A stretch of 23,049 bases of DNA from a virus, in the IMG/VR virus record IMGVR_UViG_3300005527_000308, positions 1 to 23,049 of that record. One strand, 5' to 3'. A model generated the notes under the pieces. It worked only from the letters and a program-made list of their open reading frames with translations, ran no database searches and was not told where the DNA came from. Position 1 is the stretch's first letter; every line of letters begins with the position of its first letter. Made by a program: the position numbers and the translations under genes. Positions 13,170-21,675 of the stretch are shown one piece after another.

Positions 13170-14762
13170 ATGCCTCTGCGTGATCTGGCTCCCTTCAAGA
13201 CGCCCAGAAGGGCTGCTGCTGAACAAGTTGCGCAGTTAGCGAACATCCCTGCGCCAGTTGGCGGCTTGAACCTGCGCGATCCGATTTCGGAGATGGCGCC
13301 CACTGATGCGGTGATCTTGGACAACATGATCCCGCGTCAGAACGGTGTGGAGATGCGCAGCGGCTACCAGATGCACGTTAATGACGTCGGGTATCCGGTC
13401 AAAACGCTGATGTCATACACGGCGCCCAACCCAAACAACAACAAGTTGTTTGCGGCGGCGAACGGCAAGATTTATGACGTCACTGCATCGCCATCAACGG
13501 TGGCTGTGGCGACAAGCAACAGCACGGCTGATCTGTGGTCATTCACGCAGTTCACGACTCCTGCTGATACGTTTTTGCTGGCTGTGTCTCCTGGCGCTGG
13601 CTACTGGACTTACAGCACATCAAGCGGCTGGGTAAACCGCACGCCATCTGGCTTGCCGACAACAACGCTGCGCACGGTGTCTGTGTGGAAGCAGCGCGTT
13701 TTCTTCACGGCTGAGGCTGACGCTCACCTTTGGTACTTGCAGGCGGTGAACTCTGTTACGGGTTCTGCTGCAGGTTTCCACATGGGCTCTCTGCTGCGCA
13801 ATGGCGGTTATCTGTCCTCTGCGTTCAACTGGACGTTGGATGCCGGTGTTGGCATTGATGATCACTTGGTTGTGGTTGGCACGCAGGGCGATGTCGGCGT
13901 GTGGCAGGGAACTGACCCATCAACGGCAAACACGTTTGCCTTGAAGGGTGCTTGGTACATCGGTCCTGTTCCTGAGTATGGTCGCTATTTCACGCCCATG
14001 GGCGGTGATGTTCTGATCCTGTCTGAACTTGGACTGATTCAGATGTCCAAATTAGTGGCGGGTCAGTTCGTAGATAGTGACCCAGGCCCAGTGCAGAAGA
14101 TTCAGTCTTCAATCAATCCGCTGGTGACGTTGCTGCGGTCAACTCCAAGCTGGGATGTGTTCGTTGCGCCGTCTGCTGATGTGCTGGTGATTCGCCCGCC
14201 TAAGCAGCCCACGGGCGTTTACCAGCAGTTCGGCATGAACATCAACACCGGGTCATGGTGTACGTTCAGCAATATGTCGATGGACTGCGCTGCTGTGTTG
14301 AGCGGCGTGACGTACTTCGCCAACGAGAGCGGATATGTCTACAAGTGCTTCTATGGCCGCAAAGACAACGTAGCTGCCAACGGCACTGGTGGCGATTTGA
14401 TTGAAGGCGACATCCAGACTGCGTTTCAATCGTTTGGTTCGCCTGGGCAGTTGAAGAAGTTTGGCATGGCGCGGCCTGTGTTCATTGCGCCATCTCCTCC
14501 AGCTGTCAAGGTGCGCGTCAATGTGCAGTATTCGTTTACTGACGTTGCTGGCTCGCCATCGTTCGTCAACCCGGTGACCTCGCTGTGGGATGCGGGCATC
14601 TGGAACACTGCAGTGTGGGCAGGCTCTGCAAACACTTATCAAGCGTTTGTTGGCGTGGCTGGGATGGGCTACTACGGCGCGTTGCGCATGAAGGTGCGTG
14701 GCATTGGCGGGACAATCTTTAGCTCAACGCACATGCTGGTTGAGCCCGGTGGAGTGATGTGA
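13170..14762 (+). CDS. Tail nozzle / tail tubular protein B-like (530 aa)
   Basis: Expected to form the tube below the adaptor through which DNA leaves. The N-terminal APVGGLNLRDPISEMAPTDA followed by ILDNMIPRQNGVEMRSGYQ is a recurrent opening of podovirus nozzle/stabilisation proteins. The rest shows repeated strand-turn units (NKLFAAANGKIYDVTASPS, GDVGVWQGTDPSTANTFAL, SGVTYFANESGYVYKCFYGR) that suggest a beta-propeller. Size is typical for P22 gp10-like and shorter than T7 gp12. ATG 13170 is preceded by GGAG. The stop overlaps the next ATG (TGATG). No enzymatic residues are apparent. Confidence 0.85.
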   Translation: MPLRDLAPFKTPRRAAAEQVAQLANIPAPVGGLNLRDPISEMAPTDAVILDNMIPRQNGVEMRSGYQMHVNDVGYPVKTLMSYTAPNPNNNKLFAAANGKIYDVTASPSTVAVATSNSTADLWSFTQFTTPADTFLLAVSPGAGYWTYSTSSGWVNRTPSGLPTTTLRTVSVWKQRVFFTAEADAHLWYLQAVNSVTGSAAGFHMGSLLRNGGYLSSAFNWTLDAGVGIDDHLVVVGTQGDVGVWQGTDPSTANTFALKGAWYIGPVPEYGRYFTPMGGDVLILSELGLIQMSKLVAGQFVDSDPGPVQKIQSSINPLVTLLRSTPSWDVFVAPSADVLVIRPPKQPTGVYQQFGMNINTGSWCTFSNMSMDCAAVLSGVTYFANESGYVYKCFYGRKDNVAANGTGGDLIEGDIQTAFQSFGSPGQLKKFGMARPVFIAPSPPAVKVRVNVQYSFTDVAGSPSFVNPVTSLWDAGIWNTAVWAGSANTYQAFVGVAGMGYYGALRMKVRGIGGTIFSSTHMLVEPGGVM

Positions 14763-15952
14763 TGGCAACCAATCTGGTAATTCCAAGCGACATTCAATCG
14801 CGTTCACCTGAGCAGAAGGCTGCGTACTACGGCCAGCAGCGCATGGCTGGGTTCTCTGACCCGGCAATTCGCAATGCAGTGTCTGGAGCGTTTGGTCCGC
14901 AGCCTGATTCCGACTGGAACTACCTGCTGCAGTTGTCTGGTTATGACAACGTAGCACCTGATGCGTTGTATAGAAGCAACACATCTGGCAACAGCCTGAT
15001 TGCTGCCTTGCGCGGTAACACGCCACAACAGCCTGCTGGCAGCGTGTCATCGTTCTCTATGTTGCCCAATCGGATGCAGCCAACTCCTGCGCCTGCGCCG
15101 ACACCCAGTCAAAGACCTAACTTTTTGAATCAGGTGACTCCGTTTCAGCCTGTTGACGGCACTGGATCGCAGACAACGCCTTCTGGTGGCAATGTTGCCA
15201 ACCCGCCTGGGGGGAGTCCGATTGTTGGTGGAACAACGCCTGCCAGAGCATTGCCAAGTTTTACGCCTTGGGTAAGTTCTGACTTGTCTGGAGAAGAAAA
15301 GGCTGCGCTGTTTAACAACTACCTGCAGCGTGGCTTCACGGGCAAAGACCTTCGTTTGGCTGTAGAGAAATCCTTTGGCAACCAGAAAGAAGCAGATTGG
15401 ACTGCTTTGCTGAATTTCGCATCACAGCAGCCCAAAGACTTGTTGCCGACAAACAATCCACAAGGGTTGTTCAAGAATGAAATTCAAACAGCAGTCAGAA
15501 ATTGGCAGCAGTCTGGAGCCCCGGCGCCCGCGCCCGCGCCAATCGCAGCCCCTGCGCCTGCACCTATTGCCGCGCCCGTGGCAGCGCCTGCGCCGGTTGT
15601 AGCCCCTGCGCCAATGCAGCCCTTTGACCAGGGAAACGACTTTGACCTAATGGACGCGGCGTTAATTGACACTCCTGCACCTGTACAGCAGGAAACGGCA
15701 GCGCAGCCGCTAACCATCAATGCTGACTTTGCTGCCATGTCTCCGCAGCAAAAGGCCGATCTGTACAACAGCTATCTCGGAAGCTACAGCGATGCGGACA
15801 TTCGCGCAGCGATTGAAGCGCAAGTAGGGCCGCAACCAGATGAGGACTGGGCGTATTTGCGCCGTCTTGCTGCGGGTGGTATCGCAGATGTTGGAGCAGA
15901 TCAAGATACGCTGGAAAATGTCTTTGATTTGTATGAACGGGATATGCGTTGA
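14762..15952 (+). CDS. Triple-domain Pro/Ala-linked virion-region protein (396 aa)
   Basis: Not recognised. ATG 14762 overlaps the nozzle stop and has GGAG seven bases before it. The alternative GTG 14759 would add one residue. The protein contains three copies of a ~45-residue helical domain at ~15-60, ~176-221 and ~327-371. Each starts S.(E/Q)(Q/E)KA.(Y/L)(Y/F), continues with a helix ending in a D.(A/D)(I/L)R motif, and closes with a DW..L(L/R).(F/L)A-like block; the first and third copies also share FGPQPDSDW or VGPQPDEDW. They are joined by long Pro/Ala/Gln linkers, the second being a PAPAPIAAP-type repeat. Beads on a string suggest a scaffold, ejection or tail-accessory protein. No catalytic motif is seen. 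Confidence 0.8.
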   Translation: MATNLVIPSDIQSRSPEQKAAYYGQQRMAGFSDPAIRNAVSGAFGPQPDSDWNYLLQLSGYDNVAPDALYRSNTSGNSLIAALRGNTPQQPAGSVSSFSMLPNRMQPTPAPAPTPSQRPNFLNQVTPFQPVDGTGSQTTPSGGNVANPPGGSPIVGGTTPARALPSFTPWVSSDLSGEEKAALFNNYLQRGFTGKDLRLAVEKSFGNQKEADWTALLNFASQQPKDLLPTNNPQGLFKNEIQTAVRNWQQSGAPAPAPAPIAAPAPAPIAAPVAAPAPVVAPAPMQPFDQGNDFDLMDAALIDTPAPVQQETAAQPLTINADFAAMSPQQKADLYNSYLGSYSDADIRAAIEAQVGPQPDEDWAYLRRLAAGGIADVGADQDTLENVFDLYERDMR

Positions 15953-16365
15953 AGCTGACCACTGACGTACCGGGGCAATCGCCGGTCATTTGGGAATGGA
16001 TGAACAGGCAAACGCGCCTGCCTTGGTCAAGTGATCTGCGGTGCATTGCTTCGATGCGTAATGATGGAACGATTGCTTGTGCGGTGGCTTACAACGCTTG
16101 GACAGAAAAGTCATGCTGGATGCACGTTGCTTTCGACAACGAACACGCGGTCACACGCAGCCTCTGGCGTGCGGCGTTTGAGTACCCGTTTGTGACCTGT
16201 GGCAAAGAAGCGGTTTACGGGCTGACGCCAAAGCACTTGGATGAGGCGTTAGCGATGAACAAGAAGTTGGGGTTTCGGCAGATTGCCGAGACAATCGACG
16301 CAGTGATGTTTGAAATGAAAGCCGACGAATGTCGTTGGCTGAAAGGGGTACAACATGGGCGGTAA
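15949..16365 (+). CDS. GNAT-family N-acetyltransferase (putative)
   Basis: Resembles phage GCN5-related acetyltransferases, which move an acetyl group from acetyl-CoA to an amine. The best match is CIASMRNDGTIACAVAYNAW followed by KSCWMHVAFDNEHAVTRSL, then AAFEYPF and a final helix and strand (EALAMNKKLGFRQIAETIDA). The NKKLGFR element is the usual acetyl-CoA-fold C-terminal helix and following turn. The acceptor is unknown; host or virion proteins are possible. Length is 138 aa, at the short end of the family. The start TTG 15949 overlaps the preceding stop (TTGA), so translation is probably coupled; an internal ATG 17 codons in is an alternative. Enzyme genes inside the virion block are uncommon but this kind of GNAT recurs there. 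Confidence 0.75.
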   Translation: MKLTTDVPGQSPVIWEWMNRQTRLPWSSDLRCIASMRNDGTIACAVAYNAWTEKSCWMHVAFDNEHAVTRSLWRAAFEYPFVTCGKEAVYGLTPKHLDEALAMNKKLGFRQIAETIDAVMFEMKADECRWLKGVQHGR

Positions 16366-18517
16366 GGGTAGTCCTCCTCCAGCACCAAACTACGTCGCCG
16401 CGGCTGAAGCGCAAGCTGATGCTTCGCGTATGTTGACGAACATTCAAAACTTCGCCAACCGCCCGACAATCAACACTCCGTTTGGTTCGCAGACATGGCA
16501 GACGTCAGAACAGGTTGATCCTGCTACGGGTCAGACGGTTACGTCATGGACGCAGAACAACACGCTTGCGCCTGGGCTTGAGGCCGCGCTAAACGCGCAA
16601 GTTGGCACTCAGCTTGGTCGCAGCGAGTTGGCTGGCGACTTCATGGGGCGGGTGCAGAACGAGTATTCGCAGCCGTTCAACTGGGGCAATCTGCCGCAGA
16701 TGGCGCAGATGAATGCGCCTTCGCAGTTGCAGACCGGCATGGCTGACTACACGCCAGGGTTGAACACTGACGTTGCATCGCGCACCGGCAATGTGGTGGG
16801 CGGCTTCAACTTTGGTGGCCCTCAGATGGGCGTCAATGCGATGACTGGCGATCTTGCCAGGACAACGCAAACGAGCAACTTGCAGCAGCAGTTTGACCCG
16901 ATGACTGGGCAGATGCGTACTGGCACTGGAACAACTCCTGTAGCTACAGGATTTGATGCCATGCAGGGCGGCATCCAGCGCGGCGTGCAGAACTTTGGTC
17001 TGAACTCTCAGTTCAACCCAATGACCAACGATCTGGCTCGCACTGCGCAGACGGAGAGCGTCCAGCGGGCTCTGCAGATGGGCGACAACCCTGCGCTGCC
17101 GCAGTTTGATTCATCGTACAGGGACAATGTGGCGCGTTCGCTGATGGAGCGTATGCAGCCCGTGCATGAGCGCCAGCAGCAGCAGCTTGAGACGCAGCTT
17201 GCCAATCAGGGCTTTACCGTGGGCTCTGAAGGCTACACGCGGGCATTGGCTGACCTGCAGCAGCGTCAATCGGCAGAGCGGTACAACGCGCTGGATACGG
17301 CTGGCAACGAAGCGCAGCGCCTGTTCAGCATGGGCATGGGCGCTCGCCAGCAGGCGTTCAATGAGGATGTGACGGGCGGGCAGTTTGCCAATCAGGCAGC
17401 GCAGCAGGCGTTTGGTCAGGGCTTGTCTGCCAATCAGTTCCAGAATCAAGCGGCGCAGCAGGCATTCAATCAGGCGATGTCGGCGCAGCAGGCTGGCAAT
17501 CAAACTTTGGGGCAACAGTTCCAGCAGGGGCTTGCAGCGGGTCAGTTTGGCAATCAGGCCACGCAGCAGGCGTTCAATCAATCGATGGGCGCTAACGAGG
17601 CGTTTAACCGCGCCCAGGCTCAACGGTTCGGCCAAGACTTGTCTGCCAACCAGTTTGCTAATCAGGCGCTGGGCCAGCAGTTCTCTCAGAACATGGCTGC
17701 AGGGCAGGCTGGCAATCAGGCTGCTGGTCAGGCCTTCCAGCAGGGCCTTGCGGCCAATCAGTTCCAGAACCAAGCGGCACAACAGGCGTTTGGTCAGAAC
17801 TTGGGAGCGGCTCAGTTTGGCAATCAAGCGCAGCAGCAGTTGTTCGGCCAGATGATGAATCAGGCTGATCTTGCCAACCGTGCGACGGGTCAGCAGTTCC
17901 AACAGGACTTGGCATCTCAGCAGTTCCGCAATCAGGCCTTGGGGCAGGCTGGGGCGCTTGATCTGCAGCGTTTCAACGCTCAGAACCAAGCACTGTCGCA
18001 GCAGCAGGCGCTCAATCAGCAATACGCAGCGTTCCAGAACCAACTGCGCCAGCAGGCCATTGCGGAGCAGATGCAGCGCCGTGGCATGTCTCTAAACGAG
18101 ATGAACGCGCTGCTGTCTGGTCAGCAGGTCAGCATGCCGCAGATGCCATCGTTTGTGTCAGCACAGCGGTCAGAGACGCCGCAGATTCTGCAAGCCAATC
18201 AGATGGGCTATGACGCCGCGCTGGGAGCGTACAACGCACAGCAGGCTCAGGGCGCCAACACGATGGGCGGTTTGTTCTCGCTTGGGTCTGCTGCGTTGAG
18301 CAACCCAGCGGCAAGCGCATTCATGTTCTCTGACAGGAAACTGAAGCGGAACATCAAGCGCATCGGGACGCACGCCACGGGTGTTGGCATCTACGAATAC
18401 ACGATGCTTGGCTATCCGCAGGTTGGCGTTATGGCTCAGGAACTGCAGGCGGTGCGTCCTGACTTGGTGAAGCGGCATCAGAATGGCTATCTGATGGTGA
18501 ACTACGGGGGTCTGTGA
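16355..18517 (+). CDS. Gln-rich 18-residue-repeat rod with C-terminal S74 chaperone domain
   Basis: A 720-aa virion protein. Residues 1-~330 are Asn/Gln/Thr-rich and open with a short Gly/Pro tail (MGGKGSPPPAPNYVAAAEAQ). Residues 334-531 are eleven exact 18-residue repeats of pattern QFxQxLAAxQFxNQAxQQ, suggesting a straight amphipathic helix since 18 residues make five turns. A helical Gln-rich spacer follows. Residues 659-720 form a peptidase S74 intramolecular chaperone domain. It starts SDRKLKRNIKRIG, has the Ser659 and Lys664 pair spaced as in phage endosialidases, and continues with GVGIYEY and GVMAQELQAVRPD. In known S74 proteins the domain trimerises the stalk and then cuts itself off before the Ser. 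AAGGGG precedes ATG 16355, which overlaps the GNAT gene by 11 bases. Most likely a tail or ejection rod. Confidence 0.85.
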   Translation: MGGKGSPPPAPNYVAAAEAQADASRMLTNIQNFANRPTINTPFGSQTWQTSEQVDPATGQTVTSWTQNNTLAPGLEAALNAQVGTQLGRSELAGDFMGRVQNEYSQPFNWGNLPQMAQMNAPSQLQTGMADYTPGLNTDVASRTGNVVGGFNFGGPQMGVNAMTGDLARTTQTSNLQQQFDPMTGQMRTGTGTTPVATGFDAMQGGIQRGVQNFGLNSQFNPMTNDLARTAQTESVQRALQMGDNPALPQFDSSYRDNVARSLMERMQPVHERQQQQLETQLANQGFTVGSEGYTRALADLQQRQSAERYNALDTAGNEAQRLFSMGMGARQQAFNEDVTGGQFANQAAQQAFGQGLSANQFQNQAAQQAFNQAMSAQQAGNQTLGQQFQQGLAAGQFGNQATQQAFNQSMGANEAFNRAQAQRFGQDLSANQFANQALGQQFSQNMAAGQAGNQAAGQAFQQGLAANQFQNQAAQQAFGQNLGAAQFGNQAQQQLFGQMMNQADLANRATGQQFQQDLASQQFRNQALGQAGALDLQRFNAQNQALSQQQALNQQYAAFQNQLRQQAIAEQMQRRGMSLNEMNALLSGQQVSMPQMPSFVSAQRSETPQILQANQMGYDAALGAYNAQQAQGANTMGGLFSLGSAALSNPAASAFMFSDRKLKRNIKRIGTHATGVGIYEYTMLGYPQVGVMAQELQAVRPDLVKRHQNGYLMVNYGGL
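17354..17947 (+). repeat. Eleven in-frame 54-bp repeats
   Basis: Coding repeats of exactly 54 bp with no indels. Shared phrases such as CAGTTTGGCAATCA and AATCAGGC recur in register. The phase is kept across all eleven units, so the length of the encoded rod is under selection or the array is recent. Confidence 0.95.
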
Positions 18518-18870
18518 TGAATGACGAAATGATGTTTGAGTATCTGCTTCAGATGGGCGCCATGCGTCCTGAAGAAGTGGAGATGATGCGCAAGCAAAAG
18601 CAGATTGACGCGCTGCGCGGTGCGTCAATGGACACTCCGCAGGGCCAAATGATCGGCAAGCACTATGTGCCACCTTCGCTGACTCAGTACGCGGCCCAGT
18701 TGGGCCAAGGCTACATGGCTGGTAAGGCTCAGAAGGGTCAGGACACTGCGATGCGCGGCATGAATGACCGCCAGCGCCAGATGCTTGAAGACCTGCGGCG
18801 CAGACGTCAGGGCGGCATGACTGCGGGCGCGTATGGCCCGCCTGACACTGGCGATGGCATGGCTTACTGA
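18517..18870 (+). CDS. Small Met/Gln/Arg-rich helical virion-region protein (117 aa)
   Basis: Not recognised. ATG 18517 overlaps the stop of the S74 protein (TGATG) and follows a G-run ribosome site; GTG 18514 would add one residue. The product is helical and Met-rich (FEYLLQMGAMRPEEVEMMRK), with a long basic helix (RGMNDRQRQMLEDLRRRRQG) and a Gly/Pro tail. The composition is like its neighbours downstream and unlike an enzyme. It may be an ejection-complex or tail-assembly component. No membrane segment is visible. Confidence 0.75.
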   Translation: MNDEMMFEYLLQMGAMRPEEVEMMRKQKQIDALRGASMDTPQGQMIGKHYVPPSLTQYAAQLGQGYMAGKAQKGQDTAMRGMNDRQRQMLEDLRRRRQGGMTAGAYGPPDTGDGMAY

Positions 18871-18879
18871 GGATTCATC

Positions 18880-20079
18880 ATGGCCGAGGAGTTCTACATT
18901 GATTCCATGAGGCGGCGCATGCTGCCCATGTCGCTTGGCGTGTCATCTCCTGGCGGTGTGCTGACTCAGAACGTGCAGGCTGCGCCAGCGTTGCCGCGCT
19001 CGATGCAGTTGCGCAGGCAGCGTGATGAGTTGATGGCGCAGGAAGATGACATGAGCGCACTCCAAGCCTACGGGCGGCAGCAGGGCGAAGCAGGGCAGAC
19101 GGCCATGCTAAATGCTCTGGCTGCGCAGTTTGCTGGCGAGCGGTTTGAGCCTGTGCAGACGCAGTTTCTGAGGCGTGCAGCCGCAGCCCAGCAGCCCATG
19201 CGCGTTGGCAAGGGCATGGTGACGCCTGACGGTCAGTTCATCATGGACCCAGGCGCACGGCGCGAAGCGCAGGTTGCTCGGATGTCCGGTGAGATCGAGT
19301 TGGCTGATCGGCTTGAGGCGCAGGCGGCGAGTCAGGCTGAGAGGTTGCAGGCGCAGCAAGCGGCACAGGCAGAGCGTCTTGCAGCACAAGAAGCGCAGGC
19401 TAGGCGCGATGCTGATTTGCGACGTGAACTGAAGACGATGGGCGGCGGTGGCTCACAGCCTTACTTCCAGCCTGTTCAGACTGCGCAGGGCGTGTATGCG
19501 TTTAACTCGCGCTTGGGGCGTATGGAGTTGGTTGCTGGTCCTGATGGCAAGCCCATCATTGGCGCGGCGGCTGATCCAACATTGCAGGGCGCAATTGCTG
19601 GTGCAAAGACCACTGGATCAGAACTGGCAAAGCAGGGCACTGAAGCAATCGCCGCAGGCAAGACTGGCGACAAACTGCTGACGGCGTTGACGCAAGCAGA
19701 AGGCATCCTCAAGGCAGGCCCGACTGGTAGCGGAGCAGGCGCTGCACTTGATGCTGCAGGCCGCGCTGTAGGCGTCAGCAGAGACGCCGCAGTCAAGGCT
19801 GGTCAGCTTGAAACGCTGTCAGGCTGGCTGGTTGCCAATGTGCCGCGTATGGAAGGCCCGCAGTCGAACTTTGATGTGCAGGTTTACACCACAATGGCGG
19901 GCAAGGTTGGTGACAGGACTGTGCCTGTGCGCGAGCGACTGGCTGCGTTGGATGAATTGCGCAAACTGCAGACCAAGTACAAGAGTTTGAATCAGGGCGC
20001 AGCGCCAAGTGGCGCAGGCAATCTCAGCGCAGCAGAACAAGCTGAACTTGAGGCACTTCGCAAGAAGTTTGGAAGGTAA
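18880..20079 (+). CDS. Putative internal virion / ejection protein, coiled-coil (399 aa)
   Basis: Function inferred from context. Residues 1-~140 are Met/Gln/Arg-rich helix (MRRRMLPMSLGVSSPGG, then LRRQRDELMAQEDDMSALQA). Residues ~140-185 are an Ala/Gln/Arg coiled coil (AERLQAQQAAQAERLAAQEA). After GGGGSQPYFQ a globular half begins (GVYAFNSRLGRMELVAGPDG), with glycine-rich and helical segments ending in LSAAEQAELEALRKKFGR. This kind of protein is usual in the ejection cluster of podovirus-like genomes, between the nozzle and the tail fibre. Start ATG 18880 has GAGG nearby. No lysozyme, protease or transglycosylase motif was seen, so a structural rather than lytic role is preferred. Confidence 0.7.
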   Translation: MAEEFYIDSMRRRMLPMSLGVSSPGGVLTQNVQAAPALPRSMQLRRQRDELMAQEDDMSALQAYGRQQGEAGQTAMLNALAAQFAGERFEPVQTQFLRRAAAAQQPMRVGKGMVTPDGQFIMDPGARREAQVARMSGEIELADRLEAQAASQAERLQAQQAAQAERLAAQEAQARRDADLRRELKTMGGGGSQPYFQPVQTAQGVYAFNSRLGRMELVAGPDGKPIIGAAADPTLQGAIAGAKTTGSELAKQGTEAIAAGKTGDKLLTALTQAEGILKAGPTGSGAGAALDAAGRAVGVSRDAAVKAGQLETLSGWLVANVPRMEGPQSNFDVQVYTTMAGKVGDRTVPVRERLAALDELRKLQTKYKSLNQGAAPSGAGNLSAAEQAELEALRKKFGR

Positions 20080-20082
20080 GCA

Positions 20083-21660
20083 ATGGACGCTCGCCAAGAA
20101 CTTGAAGAACTGCGCAGGCTTGAGGCGCTTGAGCGCAAGGCCGCAGGCCAAAGCGCGGCTCCAAGTCCTGCCGCTGCACCTACTCCCACACGCGGCGAAC
20201 TGATTGCAAAGGAAGCCAGAGACTTTGTGCGTCCAATTGGCAACCTTGCTGCGGGCGCTTTGCGTGGTGCTGGGTCCATCGGTGCAACGCTGCTGACGCC
20301 TTACGACTTGCTTGCAGGCAACACCAAGTCCATTGGCAACCCTGAGCGCAGGCAGGCAATGGATGAGGGATTGCGCTCGCTGGGCGCTGACCCTGAGTCC
20401 ATGCTGTATCAAGGCGGCAAGATCGCGGGAGAGATTGCAGGCACTGCTGGCGCTGGTGGAGTCCTTGCCAACGTCACCCGCGCAGCAGGCGCTCCGCAAA
20501 TGCTTGTACGCGCTTTGCGTACTGGCGGCATGGCCCCAGGCTCAATGGCTGCGCGTACTGCTGGTGGCGCTGTGACAGGCGGCGCAGCCGGTGCAATGGT
20601 CAACCCAGAAGACACGCTGACAAGCGCGGCTGTAGGCGGCGCGTTGCCTGCTGCTGGCAAGGTGCTAAAGGGCGCGGTTGCCGCTGGCAGAGAGATGGTT
20701 GGCGCTACCACTGGTGCAGGCAGCGAGGCTTTGCGCGGAGCGTATGCAGCAGGCAGGGCAGGCGGGACTGAAGCCAAGGCCTTCCGCGAGAACATGCGTG
20801 GCAATGCCAACATGATGGATGTTCTGGATGACGCCAAGGCTAACCTTGAAACGATCAGGCAGAACAGGTCTGCGCAGTACCGTCAGAACATGGGTTCTGT
20901 GACGTCTGACAAGACGGTGCTTGATCTTAATCCAGTCAACAAGGCTGTGCAGGACTCTGTTGATCGGTTCACGTTTAAGGGTCAGGCCCGCAACCCGCAG
21001 GTTTTGGACGCTCTGCAGAAGGTTGGCGATGAAGTCAACGCATGGCGCCAGCTTGACCCGGCTCAGTTCCATACTCCAGAAGGCTTGGACGCGCTGAAGC
21101 AGCGCATTGGGGCGATTAAGAGTGCGGCCCCGATTGAAGCGCGTGATGTACGCGCTGCAGTTGACAATGTGTACAACAGCGTCAAGCGGCAGATTGAGGC
21201 TCAAGCCCCAACTTATGCCAAGACGATGAAGGAATACACAGAAGCGTCCGATTTGATTGATGAAATCACTCGCACCCTTTCGCTTGGTGACCGCGCTACT
21301 GCTGACACTGCCATGCGTAAACTTCAGTCGATCATGCGCAACAACGTCAACACCAACTATGGCGCTCGCGCTCAGTTGATGGATGAACTGGAGCAGCAGG
21401 GTGGGCGGCAGTTGCGTCCTGCGCTCGCCGGTCAGGCGCTTAACGAATTCATGCCGCGTGGCATTCAGCGTGGCGTCAGCGGGTTGTCTGCGCTTGGCGC
21501 TGGCTCACTTGGTGGCATCCCTGCAGCGGTTGGCACCGCAGCCGTGTCCTCGCCGCGTCTGATGGGTGAAGCGGCATTCATGGCCGGTCAAGCAGACCCC
21601 TACATCGAGGCGCTCCGGCGCAGTTTGTATCGCGCCGCCCCTGTGCTTGGCGCTCAGTAA
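20083..21660 (+). CDS. Putative DNA-ejection protein with Gly/Ala membrane-active segments (525 aa)
   Basis: Function inferred. Residues 1-~25 are charged helix (ARQELEELRRLEALERKAAG). Residues ~50-75 and ~105-195 are Gly/Ala-rich with small-residue spacing (GNLAAGALRGAGSIGATLLT; GGKIAGEIAGTAGAGGVLAN; AARTAGGAVTGGAAGAMV), a glycine-zipper pattern typical of helices that insert in membranes. Residues ~230-420 are soluble helix bundles (NLETIRQNRSAQYRQNMGSV). A final Gly/Ala block (GLSALGAGSLGGIPAAVGTA) precedes a short helical tail. Together with the two genes before it, this looks like the set of proteins ejected with DNA to form a channel across the envelope, as T7 gp14-gp16 and P22 gp7/16/20 do. 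No direct homology is claimed. Confidence 0.7.
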   Translation: MDARQELEELRRLEALERKAAGQSAAPSPAAAPTPTRGELIAKEARDFVRPIGNLAAGALRGAGSIGATLLTPYDLLAGNTKSIGNPERRQAMDEGLRSLGADPESMLYQGGKIAGEIAGTAGAGGVLANVTRAAGAPQMLVRALRTGGMAPGSMAARTAGGAVTGGAAGAMVNPEDTLTSAAVGGALPAAGKVLKGAVAAGREMVGATTGAGSEALRGAYAAGRAGGTEAKAFRENMRGNANMMDVLDDAKANLETIRQNRSAQYRQNMGSVTSDKTVLDLNPVNKAVQDSVDRFTFKGQARNPQVLDALQKVGDEVNAWRQLDPAQFHTPEGLDALKQRIGAIKSAAPIEARDVRAAVDNVYNSVKRQIEAQAPTYAKTMKEYTEASDLIDEITRTLSLGDRATADTAMRKLQSIMRNNVNTNYGARAQLMDELEQQGGRQLRPALAGQALNEFMPRGIQRGVSGLSALGAGSLGGIPAAVGTAAVSSPRLMGEAAFMAGQADPYIEALRRSLYRAAPVLGAQ

Positions 21661-21675
21661 TTCAAGGAGTACACG

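Noticed and set aside
17354-17947. Possible CRISPR or non-coding tandem array
   Set aside because: Units are contiguous, 54 bp, in frame and without spacers; they encode protein repeats.
17111-18043. Antisense open frame (310 codons) over the Gln repeats
   Set aside because: It is the Leu-rich reverse complement of CAG/CAA repeats; repeat coding sequence keeps the opposite frame open automatically.
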